64,000 nt of DNA from Rhizobium sp. EC-SD404 (GCF_902498825.1 NZ_LR701459.1:936001-1000000); one strand, 5' to 3'; positions 44,033-56,336 are shown, counted from the first letter of the stretch. Program-made: numbers and translations. Notes: a model not told the origin generated them from the sequence alone.

Positions 44033-45604
44033 TCAGAAGTTCTTCCAGAATGACGAGCTGAACAGGATCAGAACGGCGAGAATTTCCAGTCGTCCGAGCA
44101 GCATGGCCACCGACAGGATCCATTTTGCAGCCTCGGACACTGGCTCGAACGTGCCAGCGGGTCCGATGATCGACCCGAATCCCGGCCCGACATTCGAGAG
44201 CGCCGTGATCGAGCCGGTCACAGCCGTCGTGAAATCGAGACCTGTCGCGGCGAGTGCGACGCTGACCAGGATGAAGATCGCGAAATAGACGCCGACGAAG
44301 ACTGCGACCGATTGCACCACGCGCGGCGTGACGGGTTGGCGGCCGAACCGCACCGGCCGAACCGCATTTGGCCGGATCATCTGCGCCAGGTTCACCCGGA
44401 GCGCGTCGAAAAGCACCATCAGCCGGTAGGTCTTGATCCCGCCGGACGTGGAGCCCGAACAGCCGCCAAGGAATGTCAGCGTGAAGATCAGCATGATAGC
44501 GAGCGGCCCCCACAAATCGTAATCGGCGGAGACGAAGCCGGTTGTCGTGATGACCGACACGACGTTGAACGCGGCATGGATCACGGTGGCCCAGCGCGGG
44601 CCGTCCACATGCTCAAGCGCGAGGATCGTTATCGCCGCGGTTGCCAGTCCGATGATGCCGAGCAAAACCGGCATTTGCGGGTCGAAGGCCTGTCTCGGGC
44701 TCTGCAATACGATCGCGCGAATGAATGCCGCAAATGGCATCGCCCCGATCAGCATAAACACGGTTCCGACGATCAGCGCACCTTCGTTGTAGTTGCGAAA
44801 CGAGGCGTCCGTCGTCGCAAAACCACCGGTTGAGACAGTCGCCATTGCGTGATTGATCGAATCGAAGCTCGACATGCCGGTGGCATTGTAGGCGAGCGCG
44901 CAGGCGAGCGTGATGGAGACATAGAACCCGATCAAGGCGATGGAAAATTGCCTGACGCGCGGAAACGGGCTGTCGGTCGCGCCGGACGATTCGAGCTTGA
45001 AGATCTGCATCCCGCCGACGTTGAGGAAGGGAAGCAGCAGAAGGCCCATTGCCACGACCCCGATGCCGCCGACGAAATGCGTGATCGAACGCCACAGCAG
45101 GATCCCCGGCGGCAGATTGTCCAGACCGACGATCACCGTCGCTCCGGTCGTCGTGAGACCTGAGACCGATTCGAAGAACGCCTCGCCGAAAGTCAGATCG
45201 AGCGAAGAAAAATAGAGAGGAAGCGCGGCTACGAGGGACGTCGATAGCCACAGCGCGTTCAGCAACAAGAAGCCGAAACGAGGGGAGAACCGGACAGACG
45301 CTCCTTGCGTCATGGCAATGACGGTCAGCGACAGTCCACCGACCAGCACCGCCGAAATCCCGAAGACCTGCCAATCCTCATGGCCATCGACGAGATCGGC
45401 CAGCATCGGCAAAAGCATGAAAACCGCCAAATACAGGCAGAAATAGCCTGATACATTGGCTGTCGCGGCAAGAGGGGAGTTGTTCAAGGCGGGTGAACCG
45501 GGGATGTGGATGCGCTTGCGTTTTACACCAGCGCGTCGCCCTCGGGAATGCGCTGGACAAAGATATCCGCCGGCCGCCGTCGACGCTAACGAAGGCTTAA
45601 CCAT
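44033..45604 (-). CDS. trkH: TrkH family potassium uptake protein
   Basis: A 523-residue inner-membrane K+ translocating subunit with four M1-P-M2 repeats. Filter-like segments are SGLTTTGATV, ATVSTGGFATT, VITTTGFVSADY and TALSNVGPGFGS, each with the conserved Gly. It normally works with cytoplasmic TrkA, which is not in the window. The start is uncertain: ATG 45604 lacks a ribosome-binding site and the first 35 residues look non-conserved. It interrupts the usual ybgC-tolQ adjacency. Confidence 0.9.
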   Translation of the reverse strand: MVKPSLASTAAGGYLCPAHSRGRRAGVKRKRIHIPGSPALNNSPLAATANVSGYFCLYLAVFMLLPMLADLVDGHEDWQVFGISAVLVGGLSLTVIAMTQGASVRFSPRFGFLLLNALWLSTSLVAALPLYFSSLDLTFGEAFFESVSGLTTTGATVIVGLDNLPPGILLWRSITHFVGGIGVVAMGLLLLPFLNVGGMQIFKLESSGATDSPFPRVRQFSIALIGFYVSITLACALAYNATGMSSFDSINHAMATVSTGGFATTDASFRNYNEGALIVGTVFMLIGAMPFAAFIRAIVLQSPRQAFDPQMPVLLGIIGLATAAITILALEHVDGPRWATVIHAAFNVVSVITTTGFVSADYDLWGPLAIMLIFTLTFLGGCSGSTSGGIKTYRLMVLFDALRVNLAQMIRPNAVRPVRFGRQPVTPRVVQSVAVFVGVYFAIFILVSVALAATGLDFTTAVTGSITALSNVGPGFGSIIGPAGTFEPVSEAAKWILSVAMLLGRLEILAVLILFSSSFWKNF

Positions 45605-45832
45605 AACGAATGCTTAATGGTGTTCGAATGGATGAAACCATGCGCGGAACGCCTTCGTTTGACCAAATTTACTGGCAAGAAGGCAGGTTCAGGCGCACGG
45701 GGCTCTTCGGACAGACCTTGTGATACAGCCGGGTCTTCTTTCGAGCATGAAATGTTGAAGTCGGCGCCGCCCGTACAAGCGTATCATTCGTGAACATCGC
45801 TTGCGGGCCTGGTCAATTCGAGGGCGTTATTG

Positions 45833-46549
45833 ATGGAACAGGTGGGTTTGGCGGCAACGAGCGAAGTGACGCTCTGGGCGCTGTTCATGGAAGCGGGCTT
45901 TGTCGTCAAGCTCGTGATGGTAGGGCTTATCGGAGCCTCGATCTGGACCTGGGCCATCATCGTCGACAAGATCATGAGCTACGGTCGCGTTCGCCGCCGC
46001 CTCGACAATTTCGAGGAAATCTTCTGGTCGGGCCAGTCGCTCGAAGAGCTGTACCGGACATTGTCCGAGCAGAAGACCACCGGCATGGGCGCGATCTTCG
46101 TCGCCGCCATGCGCGAGTGGAAGAAATCCTTCGAGCGCGGCGCCCGCACGCCGATCGGCCTGCAGCAGCGGATCGAAAAGGCCATGGACGTGACGCTCGC
46201 ACGGGAATCGGAAGAACTTGAATCGCGTCTGAGTTCGCTTGCGACCATCGGCTCGGCGGCGCCTTTCATCGGCCTGTTCGGCACAGTCGTCGGTATCATG
46301 ACCTCGTTCCAGGCCATTGCCGGTTCGCAATCGACTAACCTCGCGGTCGTCGCTCCAGGCATCGCGGAAGCGCTTCTTGCCACGGCCATCGGCTTGCTCG
46401 CCGCTATTCCAGCCGTCATCGGCTACAACAAACTGATCGGCGATGCGAACAAGCTGACGAGCCGCATGGAAGCATTCGCCGACGAATTTTCCGCCATTCT
46501 TTCGCGTCAGATTGACGAGAAGCTTCAGCCGCGCCAGGCGGCCGAGTAA
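45833..46549 (+). CDS. tolQ: Tol-Pal system protein TolQ
   Basis: A 238-residue inner-membrane proton-channel subunit, with TolR and TolA coupling proton-motive force to outer-membrane constriction at division. Helix 1 (about 18-42) and the helix 2/3 pair (SLATIGSAAPFIGLFGTVVGIMTSF and APGIAEALLATAIGLLAAIPAVIGYNK) are the classic TolQ/ExbB core. ATG 45833 follows GAGGGCG; the preceding TTG is unlikely. It is first in a contiguous tolQRAB set. Confidence 0.95.
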   Translation: MEQVGLAATSEVTLWALFMEAGFVVKLVMVGLIGASIWTWAIIVDKIMSYGRVRRRLDNFEEIFWSGQSLEELYRTLSEQKTTGMGAIFVAAMREWKKSFERGARTPIGLQQRIEKAMDVTLARESEELESRLSSLATIGSAAPFIGLFGTVVGIMTSFQAIAGSQSTNLAVVAPGIAEALLATAIGLLAAIPAVIGYNKLIGDANKLTSRMEAFADEFSAILSRQIDEKLQPRQAAE

Positions 46550-46573
46550 GGCACTGGGTTAGGGACCTCGATC

Positions 46574-47023
46574 ATGGGCATGTCGGTCGGAAAATCCGGT
46601 GGTGGCGGTTCGCGCAGAAGGCGCGGCGGCAAGCGTGCCCCGATGAGCGAAATCAACGTGACGCCGTTCGTCGACGTCATGCTCGTGCTTCTGATCATCT
46701 TTATGGTCGCTGCACCGATGCTGACGGTCGGGGTGCCGATCGATCTTCCGGAAAGCCGCGCTAACGCTCTGAACAGCGAAAGCCAGCCGATCACCGTTTC
46801 CATCAATGCGGAGGGTCAGGTCTTCATCCAGGAAACCGAGGTGGCGATGGACGAGATCGTACCGCGTCTCGAGGCGATCGCCGAGACGGGTTATGAGGAG
46901 CGCATTTACGTGCGGGGTGACCAGAGCGCCGATTACGGTGCCGTGATCCAGGTCATGGGCCGCATCTCAGCCGCCGGCTTCACCAACATGGGCCTCGTTT
47001 CGCTCCAGGAGCAGGTCAACTGA
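46574..47023 (+). CDS. tolR: Tol-Pal system protein TolR
   Basis: A 149-residue TolR/ExbD protein. A basic cytoplasmic N-terminus precedes one helix (SEINVTPFVDVMLVLLIIFMVAAPM) with the essential membrane Asp in FVDVMLVLL. A periplasmic domain ends YGAVIQVMGRISAAGFTNMGLV. It acts with TolQ as the proton-driven stator. It lies 24 bases after tolQ and 10 bases before tolA. Confidence 0.95.
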   Translation: MGMSVGKSGGGGSRRRRGGKRAPMSEINVTPFVDVMLVLLIIFMVAAPMLTVGVPIDLPESRANALNSESQPITVSINAEGQVFIQETEVAMDEIVPRLEAIAETGYEERIYVRGDQSADYGAVIQVMGRISAAGFTNMGLVSLQEQVN

Positions 47024-47033
47024 CCGGACCGCG

Positions 47034-48155
47034 ATGAAAAAGTCTCTCGCGACATCGACGACCTTGCACGTAGTGCTGCTGAGCTGGGGCCTTTTGTCCT
47101 TGAGCGGCCCCGAGCGCTTGGACGCGGGTATCATGGAGACGTTGCCGGTCGACATCGTGCCGATCTCGGAACTGACACAGATCCAGCAGGGCGAACGCAC
47201 CGCGCCAATCGCGGAAACCTCGGCGCCCGAGCCGGTCGAAGCGGAAGCTTCCGAGCCGGACGCGCAGAATATCGGCAACAACACCGTCGATCTCGATAGC
47301 CCGCCAACGCCGGAGGCGCGTCCCGAGACCGTGGAAGAGGCCGCAGCGCCTGCGCCGACACCAGAGCCAGTGCCTCAGCCGGAGCCTGAACCGGAGCCCG
47401 AGCCCGAGCCGGAACCTGTAGAGCCCGCCGAAGCCCCGCCGCCGCCCGAACCCGAAGCGCCGGAGCCTGAGCCGGAACAGGAAATCGCCGCTTTGCCCGA
47501 GCCGGCCGAAGCCGAAGCGCCGGAAGCCGAGCCGCTGCCGGAAGCTCCGGAGGCGACTGCTCCTGCCGAGCCCGAAGTGGCGGCACTGCCCGAAAATATT
47601 CCGACGCCCATGTCGCGGCCCGAACCGCCGCGGCCACAGGTCGCCGAGCAGCCCGAACCCGCCGAGCGTCCTCAAGAAACGCCGCCTCAGCAGCCGCAGC
47701 AGTCCCAGCAGGAAACGACAGAGCGCGAGAGCGAATTCGACGCCGACCAGATCGCCGCTCTGCTGAACCAGCAGGCGCCGTCGGGTGGTGGTCAGCGCCA
47801 GGCCGACAATCAGCAGGCAGCGCTTGGCGGACAGCAGACGACCGGCGGTGAATCGCTGTCGCAGAGCGAACTCGATGCCTTGCGCGGCCAGATTCAGCGC
47901 TGCTGGAACGTGGTGCCGGGCATGGCCGACGCGACCGATGTCCGCATTCGGGTCGGCATGCGGCTTTCGCCGGATGGCACCATCCAGGGCCAGCCGAGCG
48001 TGTCGGCCAGCGGTGGCTCCGACATGGCGCAGCGCACACTGTCTGGTAGCGCACTGCGCGCCGTTCTGCGCTGCGCGCCCTATTCGCTTCCGGCGGAAAA
48101 ATACGAGACCTGGTCCGAAGTGGTCGTGAATTTCGATCCGAGCCAGATGTTCTGA
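47034..48155 (+). CDS. tolA: Tol-Pal system protein TolA
   Basis: A 373-residue TolA, the inner-membrane link reaching through the periplasm to Pal/TolB. An N-terminal membrane segment (about 8-25) is followed by an extended Pro/Glu/Ala-rich linker (about 60-240, runs of PEPEPE and PEAPE). A Gln-rich stretch precedes the C-terminal TolA domain (about 280-373: QIQRCWNVVPG...RCAPYSLPAEKYETWSEVVVNF) with two Cys. The linker is proline-rich instead of the Lys/Ala helix of E. coli, which may make synthesis dependent on EF-P and YebC. Confidence 0.9.
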   Translation: MKKSLATSTTLHVVLLSWGLLSLSGPERLDAGIMETLPVDIVPISELTQIQQGERTAPIAETSAPEPVEAEASEPDAQNIGNNTVDLDSPPTPEARPETVEEAAAPAPTPEPVPQPEPEPEPEPEPEPVEPAEAPPPPEPEAPEPEPEQEIAALPEPAEAEAPEAEPLPEAPEATAPAEPEVAALPENIPTPMSRPEPPRPQVAEQPEPAERPQETPPQQPQQSQQETTERESEFDADQIAALLNQQAPSGGGQRQADNQQAALGGQQTTGGESLSQSELDALRGQIQRCWNVVPGMADATDVRIRVGMRLSPDGTIQGQPSVSASGGSDMAQRTLSGSALRAVLRCAPYSLPAEKYETWSEVVVNFDPSQMF

Positions 48156-48170
48156 GCTTTGAAAGGCTGA

Positions 48171-49505
48171 ATGCGCATGAACACCATCTCATTGCCGCAA
48201 GGTGCAACGTTTCTCCGATCGTTCCTGTATGCGGTCGCCGTGCTCGTCACGGTGATCGTGCCGGCACGGGCGCAGGTCGAGATCGACATCAATCAGGGCA
48301 ACATCGAGCCGCTGCCGATCGCCGTGACGCGGTTCCAGTCGACCGATGACCTCGGCCAGCAGGTAGCCGATGTCGTGACCGCCGATCTGCGCCGTTCGGG
48401 CCTGTTCAACCCGGTCGACCCGTCGGCCTTCATCCAGCAGATCACCGATCCGAACGCGACGCCGCGCTTCGAAGACTGGCGTGTGATCGGCGCGGAAGCG
48501 ATGGTCACGGGCGCGGTATCGCGCGAGCCCGACGGCCGCCTCAAAGCCGAATTCCGCCTGTGGGACACGTTTGCGGGCCAGCAGCTTGTCGGCGAGCAGT
48601 TCTTTACGCAGCCGGAAAATTGGCGCCGCGTTGCGCACATCATCGCCGACGCCATCTATGAGCGGCTGACGGGCGAGCAGGGCTATTTCGACACCCGCGT
48701 CGTCTTTGTTTCCGAGAGCGGCCCGAAGGATGCCCGCCAGAAGCGTCTTGCCATCATGGATCAGGACGGGGCGAATGTCCGCTTCCTGACGCAAGGCACC
48801 GAACTCGTCCTGACGCCCCGCTTTTCGCCGAGCCGTCAGGAAATCACTTACATGTCGTTCGAGGGCGGCCAGCCCCGCGTTTATCTTCTCCAGTTGGAGA
48901 CGGGTCAGCGCGAGATCGTCGGCAACTTCCCCGGCATGACATTTTCGCCACGCTTCTCGCCGGACGGCCAGAAGGTCGTCATGAGCCTTCAGCAGGATGG
49001 CAACGCCAATATCTACACGATGGATCTGCGCTCGCGTCAGACGACCCGCCTGACGTCGACGACGGCGATCGACACGTCGCCGTCCTATTCGCCGGACGCG
49101 AACCGCATCGTGTTCGAATCCGATCGAGGCGGTCGTCAGCAGCTTTATGTGATGAACGCCGATGGCTCCAACCAGCAGCGCATCTCGTTTGGCGATGGCT
49201 CTTATTCGACCCCGGTCTGGTCGCCGCGCGGTGATCTCATCGCCTTCACGAAACAGTCAGGCGGGCGGTTCTCGATCGGCGTCATGCGGCCAGATGGTTC
49301 GGGCGAGCGCATCCTGACGTCCGGCTTCCACAATGAAGGCCCGACCTGGGCTCCCAATGGCCGCGTGCTCATGTTCTTCCGCCAGCCCGCCGGGTCCGGC
49401 GGCCCGCAACTCTATTCGATTGACCTGACGGGCTACAACGAACAGCCGATCCAGACACCGAACTACGGCTCGGATCCGGCCTGGTCGCCGCTGCTCGAAG
49501 GTTGA
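48171..49505 (+). CDS. tolB: Tol-Pal system protein TolB
   Basis: A 444-residue periplasmic beta-propeller. The signal peptide (about 1-35, ending PARAQ) is followed by an N-terminal alpha/beta domain (about 36-165). Six WD40-like PD40 repeats follow, e.g. [46 protein letters not shown] and [14 protein letters not shown]. It binds Pal and is released by TolA. It starts 15 bases after tolA; ATG 48177 is an alternative start. Confidence 0.95.
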   Translation: MRMNTISLPQGATFLRSFLYAVAVLVTVIVPARAQVEIDINQGNIEPLPIAVTRFQSTDDLGQQVADVVTADLRRSGLFNPVDPSAFIQQITDPNATPRFEDWRVIGAEAMVTGAVSREPDGRLKAEFRLWDTFAGQQLVGEQFFTQPENWRRVAHIIADAIYERLTGEQGYFDTRVVFVSESGPKDARQKRLAIMDQDGANVRFLTQGTELVLTPRFSPSRQEITYMSFEGGQPRVYLLQLETGQREIVGNFPGMTFSPRFSPDGQKVVMSLQQDGNANIYTMDLRSRQTTRLTSTTAIDTSPSYSPDANRIVFESDRGGRQQLYVMNADGSNQQRISFGDGSYSTPVWSPRGDLIAFTKQSGGRFSIGVMRPDGSGERILTSGFHNEGPTWAPNGRVLMFFRQPAGSGGPQLYSIDLTGYNEQPIQTPNYGSDPAWSPLLEG

Positions 49506-49690
49506 GGCAAAACAGGGCGGGCGGCACGATTTTGCCGCCTTCCCGCCGCATTGAGCCCCTAGCTGAAAACCGGGGCGGCACACAGCGAATCACCGGGCCG
49601 GTAATGGTCCGTTAACCAGCTCCATAGTAACCACATTTAGGGTTTCCGGTCATAATTCGGAAACCATGGAGACCTTCAAGGAGATCGGCC

Positions 49691-50230
49691 ATGCGCCGTT
49701 TGGAATCGTTCGCTCGCTCGCCCGGCGCAGTCGCTCTCGTCGCCCTGCTGGTCCTGTCCGGCTGCGCATCCCGCAACAACATGCCCAACAGTTCTGCCGA
49801 CCTCGGCCTCGGTGGCCCTGGTGGTGCAGGCGGCATGGGTGGCGCAGGCGGCGTCGCCTCGCCCGGCTCGACCCAGGACTTCACGGTCAACGTCGGTGAC
49901 CGCATTTTCTTCGAGACCGACTCGTCGTCGATCACGCAGCAAGCCGGTCAGACGCTTGACCGTCAGGCTCAGTGGCTCGCACAGTATTCGAACTACTCGA
50001 TCACCGTCGAAGGCCACGCCGACGAACGTGGAACGCGTGAGTACAACCTTGCACTCGGCGCCCGCCGTGCTGCTGCGGCTCGCGACTATCTCGCCTCGCG
50101 CGGCGTACCGGCCAACCGCGTTCAGACGATCTCCTACGGCAAAGAGCGCCCGGTCGCGGTGTGCGACGATATTTCGTGCTGGTCCCAGAACCGCCGTGCG
50201 GTGACGGTGCTGGGCGGCGCCGGCAGCTAA
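49691..50230 (+). CDS. pal: Peptidoglycan-associated lipoprotein Pal
   Basis: A 179-residue outer-membrane lipoprotein with lipobox VLSGC (Cys near 25) and a Gly-rich linker (GLGGPGGAGGMGGAGG). The OmpA-like domain begins near residue 65 and contains VEGHADERGTREYNLALGARRA, the peptidoglycan-binding helix, and ends NRRAVTVL. It anchors the outer membrane to the wall. It is separated from tolB by 185 bases, so it may have its own promoter. Confidence 0.96.
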   Translation: MRRLESFARSPGAVALVALLVLSGCASRNNMPNSSADLGLGGPGGAGGMGGAGGVASPGSTQDFTVNVGDRIFFETDSSSITQQAGQTLDRQAQWLAQYSNYSITVEGHADERGTREYNLALGARRAAAARDYLASRGVPANRVQTISYGKERPVAVCDDISCWSQNRRAVTVLGGAGS

Positions 50231-50255
50231 GCGGCCGCTCCATTCCAGTCATTTC

Positions 50256-50290
50256 AATCGGGCGGTCTTTTTGGCCGCCCGATTTGTTTG
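50256..50290 (+). terminator. Terminator after pal
   Basis: AATCGGGCGG TCTTTTTGG CCGCCCGATT is followed by TGTTTGT, a 10-bp stem with a modest U-tract. Confidence 0.55.
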
Positions 50291-50393
50291 TGCTTCAAAC
50301 TTTGGCCGAACTCTGCTTGCAATGCTGTGCGCCAGTTATACAAGGTGTTGGTCTCCCTCGATCAACGCGGCCCACAAAGCGGATTGACTGACA

Positions 50394-51374
50394 ATGGCTG
50401 TCGTATCTCGTATTTCATTCTTGCGTGCTTCCGTCGTCGCACTGACGGCAGTGATGGCGTCGTCCGCTGCACAGGCTGGACCGCTCGATTTCCTCATGCG
50501 GCCGGCACCACCGGCACCTGTCGGAAACGCTCCGACCATGGGCGGCGCGCCGGTCGTTCAGGTGCAGGGCGCTGACGCGCAGTTCCAGATCGGCCAGTTG
50601 CAGGAAGAAATCCGCCGCCTGAATGGCCGCATCGAGGAACTCGGCTTCCAGATGCTCCAGATCCAGGAGCAGATGCGCCAGGTTCAGGAAGACAACGAGT
50701 TCCGGTTCCAGGCTCTCGAAGGCGGCGCGCCTTCGGGCGACGCGACGCGCACTGACAGCATCACGAATGGGGCGGGCGCACCGAGCAATGACGGTGCTTC
50801 TGCCGATCTTCCAGGCATCCAGCCGGATGTCGCCACTGCTCCGAGCCCCCCGTCATCGACGGTCGCGCCCGCTGAGACGCAACTTGGCTCGCTGACATTC
50901 GACGATCAGGGCAATCTTTCGCGAACACTGGATACCGCCACGAGTGGCAGCAATGCCGCCGGTACCGGGGAGATGGCATCACTCTCGCTTGATGATCCGG
51001 ACGGGCTCTACCGCGATGCCTATAGTCTGGTTCTTGCCGGCGATTATGCCGACGCAGAAGCGGCATTCCGCGACTATATCGATATTTTCCCGGATGGTGG
51101 GCAGATTGCCGACGCGCACTTCTGGCTGGGCGAAAGCCAGTTCTCGCAGGGCAGCTTCAGCGATTCCGCGCGCACCTTCCTCAACGCGCACCAGAATTTT
51201 CCCGAGGCCGAGAAGGCTCCGGAAATGCTGCTGAAGCTCGGCATGTCGCTTGCCGCGCTCGATAACCGCGACACCGCCTGTGCGACCTATCGTGAAGTGC
51301 TGTCGCGCTATCCGGATGCTTCCGCGACGGTTAGGGACAAAGTGACGCGCGAGCAGTCCAACGCCAGTTGCTGA
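50394..51374 (+). CDS. cpoB: Cell division coordinator CpoB (YbgF)
   Basis: A 326-residue periplasmic protein that links Tol-Pal activity with septal peptidoglycan synthesis in E. coli. It has a signal peptide (about 1-28, SSAAQAG) and a trimerising coiled coil (about 60-110: QIGQLQEEIRRLNGRIEELGFQMLQIQEQMRQV). A Ser/Pro/Thr-rich linker is followed by C-terminal TPR repeats (about 205-320: YRDAYSLVLAGDYADAEAAFRDYI...AHFWLGESQFSQGSFSDSARTF). Its stop overlaps the tilS start by one base. Confidence 0.93.
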   Translation: MAVVSRISFLRASVVALTAVMASSAAQAGPLDFLMRPAPPAPVGNAPTMGGAPVVQVQGADAQFQIGQLQEEIRRLNGRIEELGFQMLQIQEQMRQVQEDNEFRFQALEGGAPSGDATRTDSITNGAGAPSNDGASADLPGIQPDVATAPSPPSSTVAPAETQLGSLTFDDQGNLSRTLDTATSGSNAAGTGEMASLSLDDPDGLYRDAYSLVLAGDYADAEAAFRDYIDIFPDGGQIADAHFWLGESQFSQGSFSDSARTFLNAHQNFPEAEKAPEMLLKLGMSLAALDNRDTACATYREVLSRYPDASATVRDKVTREQSNASC

Positions 51375-52750
51375 TGGTGGAGCGCGGCCCGGCACCTGAA
51401 GTCGCCGCTGCGCGTTGCCTCCAAAGCCTGGTCGATCCATCGCATCCCCTCCTGTTGGCCGTTTCCGGCGGCAGCGATTCCACGGCGATGCTTTTGGCCT
51501 TTCACCGAACGGTAACGCGCGCCCACCCTGAGATCCGGATTTGCGCCGCCACCGTCGATCACAGGCTGCGCGCCGAGTCCGCCGGTGAAGCTGCCGCAGT
51601 CGGTACCTTCTGTGCGAGGCTCGGCATCGATCATCGCATTTTGCCCTGGACCGCCGAAAAACCCGCAAGCGGCATTCAAGCCGCAGCGCGCCTGGCCCGC
51701 TACGGTCTCCTCGCCGACGAAGCCCGGCGCATCGGCGCGGGTGCGGTTGTGGCTGCCCACACACTCGACGACCAGTTCGAAACCGTTCTGATGCGTGCTG
51801 CGCGGCAGACCGAGGACGATGCTTTCGGCGCTGCCGGCATGGCACCGCAGTTGCTGTTCCATAAGGCTACCTGGATCGTTCGCCCCTTCCTCGACTGCCG
51901 GCGCGCGGACCTTCGGCGGTATCTCGAGGCGCACCAGGTGGACTGGATCGAGGACCCGAGCAATGCCGATCCACGCTACGAACGCGTGCGCCAACGAAGC
52001 CGACGGCCGCTCGATGACGGCGCTTTGGACGAATGGCTTTGCCGCATCGAGACCGCGGCGAATACGCGACGCAAACGCTCCGAGATAGTGGGCGAGGCGA
52101 TCAAGGCTCATGCAAGCCAGTGGCGCCGCGCATTGTTTGTCTTGCGCGACGACGGCACTTTGTCCAGGCCCGTATTTTCAGAGGCGGTAGCAGAGCTGAT
52201 CGCTGTTGCTGGCGGCCAGATCTATCCGATCGCCGGTCCCAAAATGGCGATGCTTCGTGCATTTCTCGACGAAGCAAGACCAGGAAGCCGTGTGGCACTC
52301 GGGCGTTGCATCGTGATGCAGCGGGCAGGAGCGGTCTTGATCTGGAGGGAGGACCGAGGTTTTGAAGATCTGATCGTCGAGCCGGGTTGCATGGGGCTAT
52401 GGGATGAAAGGTTCGTCGTCGAAAATCCAACCGACCGTGCAGTTTCGATCACTCGAAATGCGGTCCCGCTCGGCGGCGAGCGTTTGGATATCCCTCAAGA
52501 AGCGACATCAGCCATTGCAGCCGCAGCATATTCAGCCCTCCCAATGGCGCTCCATCGTTCGTCGGAGAACGGCGAGAGCGAGGGTGAAATGCTCGGAATT
52601 GAGCCGATTCCGGTGGTCGCGCGCTACGACACCTTTCTGCCGGTATTCGAGTGGACACTCGGCTGTTCGCTCGCGAAACTCCTGGCTCTGGAGCGTTATC
52701 CGGAACCACCGATTGGCGGCGTGAACCTTGATCGAACGATGCGACAATAG
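51374..52750 (+). CDS. tilS: tRNA(Ile)-lysidine synthetase
   Basis: A 458-residue enzyme that adds lysine to C34 of tRNA-Ile(CAU), changing its decoding from AUG to AUA. The PP-loop motif LLAVSGGSDSTAML (about 30-43) binds ATP, and AHTLDDQFETVLMR is the second family signature. The C-terminal domain is longer than in minimal TilS but poorly conserved. ATG 51374 overlaps cpoB TGA (TGATG), so translation is coupled. ftsH follows 90 bases later, the standard order. Confidence 0.94.
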   Translation: MVERGPAPEVAAARCLQSLVDPSHPLLLAVSGGSDSTAMLLAFHRTVTRAHPEIRICAATVDHRLRAESAGEAAAVGTFCARLGIDHRILPWTAEKPASGIQAAARLARYGLLADEARRIGAGAVVAAHTLDDQFETVLMRAARQTEDDAFGAAGMAPQLLFHKATWIVRPFLDCRRADLRRYLEAHQVDWIEDPSNADPRYERVRQRSRRPLDDGALDEWLCRIETAANTRRKRSEIVGEAIKAHASQWRRALFVLRDDGTLSRPVFSEAVAELIAVAGGQIYPIAGPKMAMLRAFLDEARPGSRVALGRCIVMQRAGAVLIWREDRGFEDLIVEPGCMGLWDERFVVENPTDRAVSITRNAVPLGGERLDIPQEATSAIAAAAYSALPMALHRSSENGESEGEMLGIEPIPVVARYDTFLPVFEWTLGCSLAKLLALERYPEPPIGGVNLDRTMRQ

Positions 52751-52840
52751 CCGCCTTGGCAAGGGGCCGCGCCAAACCTATGTTAGCAGCTGACGAGCAG
52801 ATCGATTGACCGGCGAGCCGATGCCGCCCTGGGGAGTTCA

Positions 52841-54772
<1,932 letters not shown>

Positions 54773-54811
54773 CGGCGCCTCTTGCCTCGACTTCTTTTAC
54801 CACAACTGTGG

Positions 54812-54838
54812 AAAGGCCGCCTTACGGGCGGCCTTTTG
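54812..54838 (+). terminator. Terminator after ftsH
   Basis: AAAGGCCGCC TTACG GGCGGCCTTT followed by TGAC; a 10-bp stem with a short T run. Confidence 0.75.
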
Positions 54839-54949
54839 ACTTCAATCAACCTATTATAACCATAACTGCGCATAATCTGATGCGAAGAGCCGCGACCAGT
54901 CGATCACTCCGGGTTCGTACAGCGGTATGTTAGAAAAAGCGGGACATTC

Positions 54950-56302
54950 ATGACGCGTCGTTACTTTGGCACCGATGGCATCAGGGGCACCTCCAATACC
55001 GGCAACATGACACCAGACGTCGCGATGCGCGTCGGTCTGGCCGTCGGCACGCTGTTTCGCCGTGGCGACCACCGGCATCGGGTCGTGATCGGCAAGGATA
55101 CCCGCCTTTCCGGTTACATGCTGGAAAACGCGCTTGTGGCGGGCTTCACCGCGGCCGGGTTGGATGTCTTCCTTCTCGGCCCGATCCCAACACCTGCCGT
55201 CGCGATGCTGACCAGGTCTCTGCGCTGCGACATCGGAGTCATGATTTCGGCCTCGCACAATCCCTATCAGGACAACGGCATCAAGCTCTTCGGCCCGGAC
55301 GGCTACAAGCTGTCCGACGATGTCGAGGCGACGATCGAAAGCCTGATCGACGACGACATGTCCAAGCTGTTGGCGCCGGCCGACCATATCGGCCGCGCCA
55401 AGCGCGTCGATGGCGACATCTACCGCTACATCGAGTTCGTGAAGCGCACCCTGCCGCGCGATGTGACGTTGAACGGCCTGCGCATCGCGATCGACTGCGC
55501 CAACGGCGCTGCCTACAAGGTCGCGCCTGCCGCGCTTTGGGAGCTTGGCGCAGAGGTGGTTCCGCTCGGCGTCGAGCCGAACGGGCGCAACATCAATCTC
55601 GATTGCGGGTCGACGAGCCCGATCGCGCTCGCCAAAAAGGTCCACGAAGTGCGCGCCGATATCGGCATCGCGCTCGATGGCGACGCGGATCGGGTGCTGA
55701 TCGTCGACGAGAACGGCACCGTGGTGGACGGCGACCAGCTGATGGCCGTGATCGCCGAATCCTGGGCAGCAGACGAGCGGCTTGTCGGCGGCGGCGTCGT
55801 TGCAACCGTCATGTCTAATCTCGGCCTGGAGCGCTTCCTGGGTGACAAGGGCCTGTCGCTTCATCGCACGAAGGTGGGCGACCGCTACGTGGTCGAGCAC
55901 ATGCGCAGCCACAATTTCAACGTCGGCGGTGAGCAGTCCGGCCATATCGTGCTGTCGGACTTCGCAACGACCGGCGATGGCCTCGTCGCCGCACTCCAGC
56001 TCCTCGCTTGCGTCAAGCGCATGAACAAGCCGGTGAGCGAAGTTTGCCGGCGCTTCGAGCCCGTTCCGCAGTTGCTCCGCAACGTGCGCGTCAGCGGCGG
56101 CAAGCCGCTTGAGGACAAATCGGTACAGGCCGCAATCGCCGATGCCACGGCAGCGCTCGACAATTCCGGCCGGCTCGTCATCCGGGCGTCCGGCACCGAA
56201 CCGTTGATCCGTGTCATGGCGGAAGGCGACGACCGAGCCCAGATCGAAAAGATCGTCGACGATCTCGTCGGCGTCATCTCCGGTGTCCGACAGGCCGCCT
56301 AG
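54950..56302 (+). CDS. glmM: Phosphoglucosamine mutase
   Basis: A 450-residue alpha-D-phosphohexomutase making glucosamine-1-phosphate for peptidoglycan and LPS. The N-terminal [11 protein letters not shown], the phospho-Ser in [15 protein letters not shown], the metal loop DGDADR and the C-terminal phosphate-binding [12 protein letters not shown] are intact. It is the last gene of the ruv-tol-ftsH-glmM backbone, downstream of the ftsH terminator. Confidence 0.98.
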   Translation: MTRRYFGTDGIRGTSNTGNMTPDVAMRVGLAVGTLFRRGDHRHRVVIGKDTRLSGYMLENALVAGFTAAGLDVFLLGPIPTPAVAMLTRSLRCDIGVMISASHNPYQDNGIKLFGPDGYKLSDDVEATIESLIDDDMSKLLAPADHIGRAKRVDGDIYRYIEFVKRTLPRDVTLNGLRIAIDCANGAAYKVAPAALWELGAEVVPLGVEPNGRNINLDCGSTSPIALAKKVHEVRADIGIALDGDADRVLIVDENGTVVDGDQLMAVIAESWAADERLVGGGVVATVMSNLGLERFLGDKGLSLHRTKVGDRYVVEHMRSHNFNVGGEQSGHIVLSDFATTGDGLVAALQLLACVKRMNKPVSEVCRRFEPVPQLLRNVRVSGGKPLEDKSVQAAIADATAALDNSGRLVIRASGTEPLIRVMAEGDDRAQIEKIVDDLVGVISGVRQAA

Positions 56303-56336
56303 CCAGTTAACGATCAATCAAGAATTGAACCGGGTT

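Noticed and set aside
47200..47700. Tandem repeat or mobile origin for the repetitive tolA DNA
   Set aside because: The repetition simply encodes the Pro/Glu linker of TolA and is not flanked by duplications.
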